From DASYUM01 sp036001225 (GTDB taxonomy: Bacteria > Methylomirabilota > Methylomirabilia > Rokubacteriales > DASRDR01), in contig DASYUM010000052.1 in the NCBI GenBank assembly GCA_036001225.1, forward strand, positions 1-18,796: a stretch of DNA of 18,796 nucleotides, written 5' to 3'. Below, in pieces: positions 1-8,796 of the stretch (within the stretch, counting starts at the first letter, position 1; each line of letters opens with the position of its first letter). The translations under genes and the position numbers were made by a program. The notes below the pieces were generated by a model. That model did not search any database and was not told the DNA's origin. It worked only from the letters and a program-made list of their open reading frames with translations.

Positions 1-1
1 C

Positions 2-480
2 CGCGGGGCCGGCTTCCAGATCATCCAGTCCTATCTGGCGCTCGGGGGCGGCGGGCTCACCGGCCGTGGGCTCGGCGAGTCGAAGCAGAAGCTCTTCTAC
101 CTCCCCGAGCCGCACACCGACTTCATCTTCGCCATCGTGGGGGAGGAACTGGGGTTCGTGGGCGCCGTCGTCACGGTGGTGCTCTTCGGGCTCCTGCTCT
201 GGCGGGGCGTCCGGATCGCCCTGCGGGTGGCCGATCCGTTCGGGGCCTACACCGCGTTCGGGCTCACCGCGATGCTGGCCACCCAGGCGCTGGTGAACCT
301 CGGCGTGGTCGTCGGGCTGCTGCCGACCAAGGGGTTGCCCCTCCCGTTCGTCTCCTTCGGCGGCTCCTCGCTGCTGGTGGCGATGGTGGGGGTCGGAATC
401 ATGCTCAACATCTCTCAGCACGCGGATCTGGTCCCCCGGCCGGCCCGCGCGCGCAGTCGCCTCGTGGAGGCGCCGGCACC

Positions 481-484
<4 letters not shown>
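2..484 (+). CDS. ftsW: FtsW, SEDS-family peptidoglycan glycosyltransferase, C-terminal part
   Basis: The gene is open at the left window edge, so only the last 160 residues are visible, in the frame starting at base 2. FtsW polymerises lipid II glycan strands at the division septum with its partner FtsI, in the inner membrane. The visible part begins with a segment reading GAGFQIIQSYLALGGGGLTG, followed by LPEPHTDFIFAIVGEELG, both hallmark SEDS loops. Hydrophobic helices follow, with PLPFVSFGGSS, the conserved signature near the end of FtsW/RodA/SpoVE. A short polar tail ends at TGA 482-484. The stop overlaps the GTG of murC as GTGA, which implies translational coupling. Position beside murC favours FtsW over RodA. 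Normally murG lies between these two genes, and it does not here. Confidence 0.95.
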
Positions 485-1921
<1,437 letters not shown>

Positions 1922-1932
<11 letters not shown>

Positions 1933-2800
1933 GATCCGCGGTGAGGTCCGGTTCAAGGAGCCGTTGGCCTACCACACGTCCCTCCGCGTCGGGGGCCCCG
2001 CCGACATCTTCGTGCTCCCCCAGGACGTGGACGACGTCCGCAAGGCGCTCATGTATGCCGACAAGGAGAAGCTGCCCGTCGTCGTCCTGGGCGGGGGCAA
2101 CAACGTCCTCGTCAAGGACCGGGGCCTCCGGGGGGTCGTCGTCAAGCTCGAAGGCTGCCTCGGCCGCATGGAGTTCCACGGCGAGGAGGTCACCATCGGC
2201 GGCGGCGCCGGGCTCTCGACGATGATCCGCGAGGCCGCCGCGCTGGGACTGGGCGGGGTGGAGTCCCTGGTCGGGATCCCCGCCACCATCGGCGGCGCGC
2301 TGGCCATGAACGCGGGGACCCACGACGGCGCCATCGGGGACTTCGTCTCCGCGGTCTACTTCCTCCACGCCGACGGGACGATCGGCGAGTTGAAGCCCGC
2401 CACCGGCACCTTCGCCTATCGAACCTTCAACTTCCCGCCCGGCTCCATCCTCCTCGGTGCCCGGCTCGCCCTCCACCGCAAGCCTCAAAAGGAGATCTAC
2501 GCCGAGATCAAGACCCGGCTCAAGCACAAGAAGGCCACCCAGCCGCTGGCGCTGGCCTCGGCCGGCTGCGTCTGGAAGAACCCGCCGGCCGACTATGCCG
2601 GCAAGCTGATCGAGAAGGCCGGCCTCAAGGGCAAGCGGGTCGGCGCCGCGGAGATCTCGGCCAAGCACGCCAACTTCGTCGTGAATCGCGGCGGTGCGAC
2701 GGCGGCCGACATCCTGGCCCTGATGGAGATGGCGTTCGAGCGCGTGTTCAAGCAGACGGGCACGAGGCTGGAGGCTGAGATTCGCATCATCGGAGACTGA
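1922..2800 (+). CDS. murB: UDP-N-acetylenolpyruvoylglucosamine reductase
   Basis: MurB is the FAD- and NADPH-dependent reductase that converts UDP-GlcNAc-enolpyruvate to UDP-MurNAc in the cytoplasm. At 292 residues it fits the shorter MurB type. The FAD-binding region shows LGGGNNVLVKDRGLRG, followed by GIPATIGGALAMNAGTHDG. The conserved YR pair is at Tyr166-Arg167, and the C-terminal catalytic glutamate region is LEAE (Glu284/Glu286). The proton-donor position, serine in the E. coli enzyme, reads AGCVWKNP here, placing Cys216 at that site. The next motif, KLIEKAGLKG, and KHANFVVN are typical. ATG 1922 has a strong Shine-Dalgarno sequence. FtsQ begins 4 bases after the stop, with no ddl gene between. 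Confidence 0.96.
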
Positions 2801-2804
2801 CTGG

Positions 2805-3683
2805 GTGCCAACCGTCGCCGCCCGACCCGTCTTGCTCGTCTCCCGGGCCCGTCCCGCGCGCACGCTGGACGTGGCGACCGGGGACGCCTTCATCGCCGAC
2901 CAGCGCCATCCCGCCCGCCGGTGGCGGCAGCTCCGGCGCGCCGGCCGTGTCCTCGGCCGGCTGGGCACGGTGGGGCTGGCGGGCCTCGCGTTGGCCATCA
3001 CGGCGGCGGCGGTGGCTCACGGGCTGGCCACGAGCTCGCTGCTGGCCGTTCGGACGGTCGAAGTGATCGGCGCCCGGCGGGTTCCGGCGGCGAGCATCCT
3101 CGAGGCGGCGCGGGTGGAGCCGGGCATGAACCTGCTGACCCTCGACGCGGCGGCGGTGGCCGCGCGCGTGGGAGCGCTACCCGGGGTGCGCCGGGCCCAC
3201 GTGGTCCGTCACCTCCCGTACCGCGTGGCCGTGCTCATCGAGGAGCGGGAGCCGTTCGCGCTGGTGAGCGGCCGCGCCGGCGGCCTCTTCTGGGTCGATG
3301 CCGAAGGCCACCTGGTCGGGCCCGAGCGGCGGCCGATCGCGCCCCGGCTGCCGGTCGTGAGCGGGGTGGAGCCGCCGGTGGCGGGTGACCACGCGGTGGG
3401 TGACCGCCTCCACACGGGCCTGGCCTTCCTGCGCGCGGTCCAGCGCGCCGGCGGACGGGTGGCCGAGCGCATCTCGGAGATCGACGTCGCCCCCGCCGGC
3501 GGCCCCGTGCTCTACACCACCGACGGCGTCGCGGTGTGGATGGGCGCGGAGGCGTGGGACGAGCGCCTGGGACGACTCGACGGCGTGCTCGGCGAGCTCG
3601 ACGCCCGCCGCGAACCGGTGGAGTCCGTGGACCTCCGCTTCCGGGACCTCGTGGTCTGGAGGCCCCGAGCAAAGGAACGGTGA
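2805..3683 (+). CDS. ftsQ: Cell division protein FtsQ (POTRA domain)
   Basis: FtsQ is a bitopic inner-membrane protein that links early and late divisome components, usually through FtsB and FtsL. The 292-residue product has a basic cytoplasmic N-terminus (about 1-52), one membrane helix (about 54-74) and a POTRA-like region (about 82-150) containing RTVEVIGARRV, PGMNLLTLD and the PGVRRAHVVRHLPYRVAVLI strand pattern. A beta domain with FWVDAEGHLV and LPVVSG follows. It ends near LRFRDLVVWRPR. GTG 2805 is the first start after the murB stop, with a GGAG about 10 bases upstream. FtsQ sequences diverge quickly, so the call rests on domain order and its place between murB and ftsA. The stop overlaps a possible GTG of ftsA. 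Confidence 0.9.
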   Translation: MPTVAARPVLLVSRARPARTLDVATGDAFIADQRHPARRWRQLRRAGRVLGRLGTVGLAGLALAITAAAVAHGLATSSLLAVRTVEVIGARRVPAASILEAARVEPGMNLLTLDAAAVAARVGALPGVRRAHVVRHLPYRVAVLIEEREPFALVSGRAGGLFWVDAEGHLVGPERRPIAPRLPVVSGVEPPVAGDHAVGDRLHTGLAFLRAVQRAGGRVAERISEIDVAPAGGPVLYTTDGVAVWMGAEAWDERLGRLDGVLGELDARREPVESVDLRFRDLVVWRPRAKER

Positions 3684-3685
3684 CG

Positions 3686-4933
3686 ATGCGGAAGTTGCCG
3701 ACCATCGCGGGGCTCGACGTCGGCACCACCAAGATCTGCGCCCTCATCGGCGAGCTGACGCCGAGTGGCGTGGACATCGTCGGCATCGGCCAGTACCCTT
3801 CGCGGGGTCTCCGCAAGGGGATGGTGGTCAACATCGATTCGACCGTGGAGGCCATCAAGCGGGCCGTTACCGAGGCCGAGCAGATGGCGGGGGTGGAGAT
3901 CGAGTCGGCCTACGCGTCCATCGGGGGTGGGCACCTGAGCGGAGTCAACAGCCAGGGCGTGGTGGCGATCCAGAGCCGGACCCGCGAGGTCTCCCCGCTC
4001 GACGTCGAGCGCGCGCTCGAGGTGGCCCGCGACGTGCAGCTCCCCCCCGACCGCGAGATCCTCCACGTGTTGACCCAGGCCTTTTCGGTGGACGAGCAGG
4101 ATGGCATCCGGGAGCCGCTCGGCATGCTCGGCCACCGTCTGGGCGTCGAGGTCCACCTCGTCACCGGCGCGGTGGCCGCCGCGCAGAACGTCGTCCGCAG
4201 CGTGAACCGGGCCGGGCTGACCGTCCGGGACCTGGTGCTCCAGCCGCTGGCCTCGGCCGAGTCGGTCCTGATGCCGGACGAGCGGGACCTCGGCGTGCTC
4301 GTCGTCGACGTCGGCGGCGGGACCACCGACGTGGCGCTCTTCCGCGAGAACGCCGTCTGGCACACCGCCGTCATCCCGCTCGGGGGCGATCACATCACCA
4401 ACGACATCGCGGTCGGGCTCCGCACGCCGGCCGTCGACGCCGAAGAGCTGAAGAAGCTCTTCGGCTGCGCCCAGACGACGCTCATCCTCGAGGACGAGAC
4501 GATCGAGGTGCCGTCCATCGGCGGTCGCAAGGCCCGCGTCCTTTCGCGCCAGACGCTCTCCCGGATCATCCAGGCCCGGGTGGAGGAGATCTTCGCCCTG
4601 GTGGCCCGGGGCATCCGGCAGGCCGGCCTCGAGGACACGGCGACCGCCGGCGTGGTGGTGACCGGCGGCGCGTCGGTGATGGAGGGCGTCCCCGAGCTGG
4701 CCGAGTCCATCTTCGATCTGCCGGTGCGCCGCGGGATCCCCAAGTGGGTGGGCGGCTTCTACGATCGGGTCGAGAGCCCGGCCTACGCGACGGCGGTCGG
4801 CCTCGTCCTGGCCGGCGCCCGTCGCGACCGCCAGGCGGGAAACGGCGTCGGGATGCTCGGGGTCGGCGACGGCCTGCCCGGCGTGGGCCGCGCCGTCCGT
4901 CGGGTCCGGGAGTGGGTCGGCCAGCTGTTCTGA
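3686..4933 (+). CDS. ftsA: Cell division protein FtsA, actin-like membrane anchor of the Z-ring
   Basis: FtsA binds ATP, polymerises under the membrane and tethers FtsZ filaments at midcell. The 415-residue length is typical. The actin-fold motifs are phosphate-1 DVGTTK (11-16), phosphate-2 VGGGTTD (209-215) and the adenosine motif TGGAS (326-330). The FtsA-specific 1C/SHS2 region follows the first motif with RGLRKGMVVNI and ASIGGGHLSG. The C-terminal RAVRRVREWVGQLF is a basic amphipathic membrane-targeting helix. I chose ATG 3686 because AAAGGAA at 3671-3677 is well spaced for it. The in-frame GTG at 3680 overlaps the ftsQ stop but sits only a few bases from that site. The stop codon is the first triplet of a repeat element. 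Confidence 0.97.
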   Translation: MRKLPTIAGLDVGTTKICALIGELTPSGVDIVGIGQYPSRGLRKGMVVNIDSTVEAIKRAVTEAEQMAGVEIESAYASIGGGHLSGVNSQGVVAIQSRTREVSPLDVERALEVARDVQLPPDREILHVLTQAFSVDEQDGIREPLGMLGHRLGVEVHLVTGAVAAAQNVVRSVNRAGLTVRDLVLQPLASAESVLMPDERDLGVLVVDVGGGTTDVALFRENAVWHTAVIPLGGDHITNDIAVGLRTPAVDAEELKKLFGCAQTTLILEDETIEVPSIGGRKARVLSRQTLSRIIQARVEEIFALVARGIRQAGLEDTATAGVVVTGGASVMEGVPELAESIFDLPVRRGIPKWVGGFYDRVESPAYATAVGLVLAGARRDRQAGNGVGMLGVGDGLPGVGRAVRRVREWVGQLF

Positions 4934-5032
4934 GAGCCCCGTGAAGGAATCGCCCATTCCGGGTGAGCAGGGAGACACGCGGAGGGGGGGTCCGGGGGAG
5001 GAGCGCGCAGCTCCCCCCCGGCCCGACTGAGC
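4931..5032 (+). repeat. Intergenic repeat with hairpin, copy A (after ftsA)
   Basis: About 102 bases beginning with the ftsA stop codon. They are roughly 90% identical by eye to 7102-7205, in the same orientation. Shared blocks include CAGGGAGACAC, TCCGGGGGAGGAGC and CAGCTCCCCCC, and both copies end in GGCCCGACTGAGC. The second half folds into a GC-rich hairpin: CCGGGGGAGGAGC (4992-5004) pairs with GCTCCCCCCCGG (5010-5021) around a GCGCA loop, with a small bulge. There is no T-run, so a classic intrinsic terminator is not supported. It could be a dispersed repeat family, an RNA-processing site or a transcription attenuator before ftsZ. Confidence 0.8.
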
Positions 5033-5095
5033 AGACTGACCGTGAGCCGAGAGCCGAGGAAGCCCGCGGGTCACGACCGCGGGAGGAAAGGGGGC

Positions 5096-6298
5096 ATGAT
5101 GGCGGAAGCGGTGCTCTTCCGGCTGGAGGAGGAGGACGAGCAGCTGGCGGCCAAGATCAAGGTCATCGGGTTGGGGGGCGGCGGCTCCAACGCCGTGAAC
5201 CGGATGATCGCGTCGCGCTTCACCGGGGTCAGCTTCGTGATCGCCAACACCGATGCCCAGGCGCTGCGGGTGTCGCCGGCGCCGCTCAAGCTCCAGCTCG
5301 GGGCCAAGCTCACGGGCGGCCTCGGCGCCGGCTCCGACCCCGAGGTCGGCCGTCGGGCCGCCACCGAGGATCGCGAGACCCTCCAGCAAACCCTGACCGG
5401 CGCCGACATGGTCTTCATCACCGCCGGCATGGGCGGCGGCACCGGTACCGGCGCGGCCCCGGTCGTGGCGGCGCTGGCCAAGGAGATCGGCGCCCTCACG
5501 GTGGCGGTGGTGACCAAGCCGTTCGGCTTCGAAGGCAGTCGCCGAAGCCGCCAGGCCGAGGCGGGGATCCAGGAGCTGCGAGGCATCGTGGACACCCTGA
5601 TCACGATTCCCAACCAGCGCCTCCTCGCGGTCGTCGAGAAGGGCACCTCGCTCCAGGAAGCCTTCCGGGTCGCCGACTCGGTCCTCCATCAGGCGGTTCA
5701 GGGCATCTCCGATCTGATCCTGGTCCCGGGGTTGATCAACCTCGACTTCGCCGACGTGCGGACGATCATGTCCGGCATGGGCCTGGCGCTCATGGGCGTC
5801 GGGGTGGCCCGGGGCGAGCATCGGGCGGTGGACGCTGCCCAGAAGGCGATCGCCAGCCCGCTTCTCGAAGAGACCTCGATCGAGGGCGCCCGCGGCGTGC
5901 TGATCAACATCACGGGGGGCGCCGATCTCACGCTTCACGAGGTGAACGAGGCGGCGAGCGCAGTGGCCGAGGCGGCGCACGAGGAGGCGAACATCATCGT
6001 CGGCGCGGTCGTGGACGAGGGCTTGACCGAAGAGATCCGGGTGACGGTGATCGCGACCGGCTTCGAGGACCGGCGGGCGAGCCTGGCGACGGCGCCGGTG
6101 CCGGCGGCGGCGACACTGGCCGGGGTGACCGCCTCGGCGTCGACGGCCGGGCGGACCGTGGACCTGAAGACCTTCCGCGGCGGCGAGCGGGCGGCACCGT
6201 GGCGCCGGCCGCGCGTGGACGGCGTCCGGGCCGATGGCGCCGATGCCTTCACGGACGACCTCGACATCCCGGCGTTCCTGCGGCGCCAGGCCGACTGA
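5096..6298 (+). CDS. ftsZ: Cell division protein FtsZ, tubulin-like GTPase
   Basis: FtsZ forms the Z-ring that recruits the divisome. The 400-residue product has the N-terminal nucleotide motif GLGGGGSNAVN (25-35), the tubulin signature GGGTGTG (113-119) and the T7 synergy loop NLDFADV (215-221), whose acidic residues activate GTP hydrolysis in the neighbouring subunit. A low-complexity linker (about 330-388) is followed by the conserved tail DIPAFLRR, which binds FtsA and other partners. I chose ATG 5096 because GGAGG lies at 5082-5086. A second ATG follows at 5099. The reading frame runs on upstream to GTG 5042, but that stretch is not FtsZ-like. The gene is separated from ftsA by repeat copy A, so its expression may differ from the upstream genes. 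Confidence 0.98.
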   Translation: MMAEAVLFRLEEEDEQLAAKIKVIGLGGGGSNAVNRMIASRFTGVSFVIANTDAQALRVSPAPLKLQLGAKLTGGLGAGSDPEVGRRAATEDRETLQQTLTGADMVFITAGMGGGTGTGAAPVVAALAKEIGALTVAVVTKPFGFEGSRRSRQAEAGIQELRGIVDTLITIPNQRLLAVVEKGTSLQEAFRVADSVLHQAVQGISDLILVPGLINLDFADVRTIMSGMGLALMGVGVARGEHRAVDAAQKAIASPLLEETSIEGARGVLINITGGADLTLHEVNEAASAVAEAAHEEANIIVGAVVDEGLTEEIRVTVIATGFEDRRASLATAPVPAAATLAGVTASASTAGRTVDLKTFRGGERAAPWRRPRVDGVRADGADAFTDDLDIPAFLRRQAD

Positions 6299-6304
6299 CC
6301 GCAT

Positions 6305-6341
6305 CCCTCGGCCCCGCGGGAGAGGGCGAGGGTGAAGGGAG
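6305..6341 (+). other. Intergenic GC-rich dyad and purine block between ftsZ and pgeF
   Basis: The 56-base gap holds CCCTCG (6305-6310), which can pair with CGAGGG (6327-6332) around a long loop, followed by a purine-rich block ending AAGGGAG (6335-6341). The block may be the distant ribosome binding site of pgeF, but its 13-base spacing to GTG 6355 is long. No promoter is visible. Confidence 0.35.
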
Positions 6342-6354
6342 CCGGGCGCGAGCA

Positions 6355-7104
6355 GTGGTCACGTTCCACGGGACGCCGCCGACGTATCTGACCCTCGACC
6401 CGCTCGAGGCGGCTGGCGTGCGCCACGCCTTCACGACCCGTCACCACGGGAGCTTCGCGGCTCGGCCGGGGCAGCCGTTCGGGGACGACGCGGCCCCGGC
6501 CGCACTGACCGGGCTCGGCCTCGACGCCCCCGCCGTCCGCTATGCCCGCCAGGTCCACGGGACCGCCTGCCTGGTCGCCGACGACGCCCGTCCCGGTCTG
6601 GTGGGCGAGGGCGACGCGCTCCTCACGACCCGACCCCGGCTGCCCCTGGCCGTCTTCACCGCCGACTGCCTGTCGATCGTCGTCGTGGACCCCGACCGTC
6701 GCGCGCTGGCGGTGGCCCACGCCGGCTGGCGCGGGACGGTCGCGGGCTTGGCCGGGGGGCTGGTCGAGGCCCTGGTCCGGCACACCGGCGCCCGGGCCGA
6801 CCGTCTCCAGGCGGGGATCGGCCCCTCGATCGGTCCCTGCTGCTACGAGGTGGACGCCCCCGTCATCGACCCGCTGCGGGCGGCGTTTCCGGCCGACTGG
6901 GCCCGCTGGGCGCGCCCCCAGGCGCCGGGGAAGTGGTGGCTCGATCTCTGGCAGGCCAATGCCGATCAGCTCGTCGCCGCCGGCGTGCCGCCGGACGCGG
7001 TCGCCAATCCTCGCCTCTGCACGGCCTGTGGGTCCGACCTGTTCTTCTCCTACCGGCGGGAGGGGCGGGGCGGAAGCCTGGCCGCGCTCGCCTGTCTGGA
7101 TTGA
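6355..7104 (+). CDS. pgeF: Peptidoglycan editing factor PgeF (YfiH/DUF152 multicopper-oxidase-like family)
   Basis: PgeF family enzymes remove wrongly incorporated residues (L-Ser in place of L-Ala) from UDP-MurNAc precursors. Older annotation calls them laccase-domain or polyphenol oxidase proteins, and purine nucleoside phosphorylase activity is also reported for the family. The 249-residue product carries RQVHG (His68), TADC (Cys105) and AHAGWRG (His122), the three conserved metal ligands. It also has GPSIGPCCYEV and, near the end, CTACGSDLFFSYRREG. GTG 6355 keeps the N-terminal strand before HAFTTRHHGSF. A later GTG at 6418 would remove it. The open frame extends far upstream through ftsZ, but that part is an out-of-frame shadow. 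Its place after ftsZ fits a cell-wall role. Confidence 0.92.
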   Translation: MVTFHGTPPTYLTLDPLEAAGVRHAFTTRHHGSFAARPGQPFGDDAAPAALTGLGLDAPAVRYARQVHGTACLVADDARPGLVGEGDALLTTRPRLPLAVFTADCLSIVVVDPDRRALAVAHAGWRGTVAGLAGGLVEALVRHTGARADRLQAGIGPSIGPCCYEVDAPVIDPLRAAFPADWARWARPQAPGKWWLDLWQANADQLVAAGVPPDAVANPRLCTACGSDLFFSYRREGRGGSLAALACLD

Positions 7105-7205
7105 GAGAGCCCGTGAAGGGAATCGCCCCTGCCGTGTGACCAGGGAGACACCCGGAGGGGGGTCCGGGGGAGGAGCACGCAGCTCCCCCCCCGGCCCGAC
7201 TGAGC
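7102..7205 (+). repeat. Intergenic repeat with hairpin, copy B (after pgeF)
   Basis: Second copy of the element at 4931-5032, about 104 bases in the same orientation. It again starts exactly at a stop codon, here that of pgeF. Differences from copy A are a handful of substitutions plus length changes in the G- and C-runs. The hairpin is conserved, and its loop changes from GCGCA to GCACA-like (GAGC-ACGCA-GCTC), so the stem is kept while the loop varies. It lies directly upstream of the -10 element of the alternative-oxidase-like gene. Confidence 0.8.
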
Positions 7206-7209
7206 CGCC

Positions 7210-7218
7210 TGCTACAAT
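7210..7218 (+). promoter_or_regulatory. Extended -10 promoter element of the oxidase-like gene
   Basis: TGCTACAAT is an extended -10 (TGn followed by TACAAT at 7213-7218), standing out in very GC-rich DNA. The expected -35 position falls in the 3' end of repeat B and shows no good hexamer, which is tolerable for an extended -10. Transcription would begin near 7225, about 13 bases before ATG 7238. Confidence 0.5.
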
Positions 7219-7237
7219 CGGCGAGGGTGCGGCGAGC

Positions 7238-7894
7238 ATGGAGCGGCTCAGTCCCGATGCGTTGCGCAAGGTCCAGGCCGAGATCCTGGCTACCCCGCGG
7301 ATGGCCTACGGGCTGCTCGCCCGGGTCCTCTTCGTCACCATGGACCTCTGCTACGGGCGGCGCCGCTCGCTCGAGAAGTTCAAGGTCCTCGAGATCGTGG
7401 CCCGGGTCCCCTACCAGGCGTGGGAGCAGGTCGCCTACGTCGCCATCACCCACACCTACCGGACGCCCGACTTCGCCCGCCGGATCCACGACCGTGTCCA
7501 CGAGACCCGCCGGGCCCAGGACAACGAGCAGTGGCACCTGTTCATCATCGAGGAGCTCCTGCAGCGGCGCGGGGTGCCTCAGGGGTTCTTCTGGTACTGG
7601 CTCGTCCCCCAGCTCCTGGCCTTCGCCTATTACCACGTCTCGTGGCTCCTCTACGTGATCCGGCCCGGCCACTCCTATCGCCTGAACGCCGAGTTCGAGG
7701 ACCACGCCGAGCACGAGTACATGGAGTTCATCCGCGAGCTTCCCGAGCTGGCGAGCGAGCCCTGGGAGAGCGTCTTTGCCGAGGACTACGGGCAGTTCGC
7801 GACGCTCGCCGACCTCTTCCGCCAGATCGGCTTCGACGAGCATGTCCACAAGGAGGAGAGCCTCGCTCGCCTCGATGCGCCACGCTTTTCGTGA
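7238..7894 (+). CDS. Alternative oxidase-like diiron quinol oxidase
   Basis: Alternative oxidases are membrane-interface diiron enzymes that oxidise quinol and reduce O2 to water without pumping protons. This 218-residue protein shows every family ligand: Glu52 in LEIVARVP (family LETVAAVP), Glu97 and His100 in NEQWHL (NERMHL), Glu154 in FEDHAEHEY (LEEEAVHTY), and Glu201 and His204 in DEHVH (DEAHH). Tyr161, at the place of the universally conserved active-site tyrosine, is present. A hydrophobic stretch (about 117-141) ends in LLYVIRP, matching LLYLISP before helix 3. It lacks the long N-terminal extension of plant enzymes. COQ7-type hydroxylases also have a four-helix diiron core but do not show this motif set. 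It sits between pgeF and yggS, with its own extended -10. Substrate and in vivo role are inferred from family only. Confidence 0.85.
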   Translation: MERLSPDALRKVQAEILATPRMAYGLLARVLFVTMDLCYGRRRSLEKFKVLEIVARVPYQAWEQVAYVAITHTYRTPDFARRIHDRVHETRRAQDNEQWHLFIIEELLQRRGVPQGFFWYWLVPQLLAFAYYHVSWLLYVIRPGHSYRLNAEFEDHAEHEYMEFIRELPELASEPWESVFAEDYGQFATLADLFRQIGFDEHVHKEESLARLDAPRFS

Positions 7895-7900
7895 GATTCA

Positions 7901-7930
7901 TTGGCCCCCTGCGCCGGAAGAGGCTACAAT
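7901..7930 (+). promoter_or_regulatory. Predicted sigma70-type promoter of yggS
   Basis: TTGGCC (7901-7906) and TACAAT (7925-7930) are separated by 18 bases in the 48-base gap after the oxidase-like gene. The -10 ends only 12 bases before ATG 7943, so the transcript would start about 5-7 bases before the start codon. That leaves no room for a Shine-Dalgarno sequence. Confidence 0.5.
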
Positions 7931-7942
7931 ACGCGATTGCTC

Positions 7943-8638
7943 ATGGCTGACATCGACCTCGGTGCCAACTGGGCCGCGGTGAGCGAGCGGGTGGGCCGGG
8001 CCGCCGAGCGGGCCGGCCGCCGCCCGGGCGACGTCCTCGTGGTCGCCGTCTCGAAGACGGTGCCGGTCGAGCGGATCCGGGCGGCGATCGCGGCCGGCGT
8101 GCCCGCCCTGGGCGAGAACCGGGTCCAGGAGGCGAAGGCCAAGGTGGCGGCGGTCGGACGCGCGGTGCCGTGGCACCTGATCGGCCACCTCCAGACCAAC
8201 AAGGTCCGCGACGCGCTCGCCTGCTTCGACCTGATCCAGTCCGTCGATCGCGTGCCGCTGGCCGAGGCCCTCGCGGCGCGGGCCGCCCGCGAGGGGCGGG
8301 GGGTCGAGGCGCTGATCCAGGTCAACGTGGCGGAGGAGCCGCAGAAGGGCGGGCTGGCTCCGACCGAACTGCGGCCGGCGCTGGAGGCGATCGGCCGGCT
8401 GCCGGGCCTCGTGCTGCGCGGGCTCATGACGATTCCGCCGCTGCCGCGGGATCCCGAGGAGTCGCGCCCCCACTACCGGGAACTGCGGAAGCTGCTGGAG
8501 GCGGCCCAGGGCTGGGGGCTCGGGCCCGGCTTCCGCGAGCTGTCGATGGGGATGAGCGGCGACTTCGAGGTCGCCGTCGAGGAAGGGGCGACCATGGTCC
8601 GCATCGGGACGGCGATCTTCGGGCCGCGGGAGCGCTGA
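7943..8638 (+). CDS. yggS: YggS/PLPBP family pyridoxal phosphate homeostasis protein
   Basis: YggS-type proteins are single-domain TIM-barrel PLP-binding proteins without known catalytic activity that influence PLP and amino-acid pools. The product is 231 residues long. The PLP lysine is Lys38 in VAVSKTVP, followed by LGENRVQEA, WHLIGHLQTNK, VNVAEEPQKGG, RGLMTIPP and the phosphate-binding LSMGMSGDFE near the end, then VRIGTAIFG. ATG 7943 is chosen because upstream codons fall within the predicted promoter. There is no ribosome binding site. The gene commonly follows pgeF or ftsZ in division clusters. Here the oxidase-like gene separates it from pgeF. Confidence 0.95.
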   Translation: MADIDLGANWAAVSERVGRAAERAGRRPGDVLVVAVSKTVPVERIRAAIAAGVPALGENRVQEAKAKVAAVGRAVPWHLIGHLQTNKVRDALACFDLIQSVDRVPLAEALAARAAREGRGVEALIQVNVAEEPQKGGLAPTELRPALEAIGRLPGLVLRGLMTIPPLPRDPEESRPHYRELRKLLEAAQGWGLGPGFRELSMGMSGDFEVAVEEGATMVRIGTAIFGPRER

Positions 8639-8697
8639 GCGTGCCCAGACGCCACCCGGCCGTGACTGTCCGCGCGGCTCCAGTCGAAGCGCTCCGA

Positions 8698-8716
8698 GCG
8701 CGGGCTTTGCCCGCGC
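8698..8716 (+). repeat. Hairpin 1 in yggS-proC gap
   Basis: GCGCGGGC pairs perfectly with GCCCGCGC around a TTT loop, followed by AACTTT. The stem of 8 GC pairs is followed by a very short T-run, so it could be a weak terminator for yggS. Confidence 0.6.
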
Positions 8717-8742
8717 AACTTTGGGTCCGCGCGCCTCGGACG

Positions 8743-8760
8743 GCGGGGCCCCAGCCCCGC
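8743..8760 (+). repeat. Hairpin 2 in yggS-proC gap
   Basis: GCGGGGC pairs perfectly with GCCCCGC around a CCCA loop, giving 7 GC pairs. It lies 26 bases after hairpin 1. Confidence 0.6.
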
Positions 8761-8796
8761 GACGTCCTGCGGCGCGCCCATCCCCGGGGGGAGGTT

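Noticed and set aside
4934..5095. A riboswitch or small RNA ahead of ftsZ
   Set aside because: The structured part is explained by the repeat also found after pgeF, and no known aptamer core is recognisable.
3512..6304. A 930-codon open frame on the - strand opposite ftsQ, ftsA and ftsZ
   Set aside because: It is antisense to three clearly identified genes, its translation is low-complexity (rich in G, R, D, H, L), and high GC makes stop-free antisense frames common.
4963..6354. An apparent 460-residue N-terminal extension of pgeF, or an ftsZ-region fusion
   Set aside because: The upstream part is ftsZ read in the wrong frame. PgeF homology begins just after GTG 6355, and 249 residues is the normal family length.
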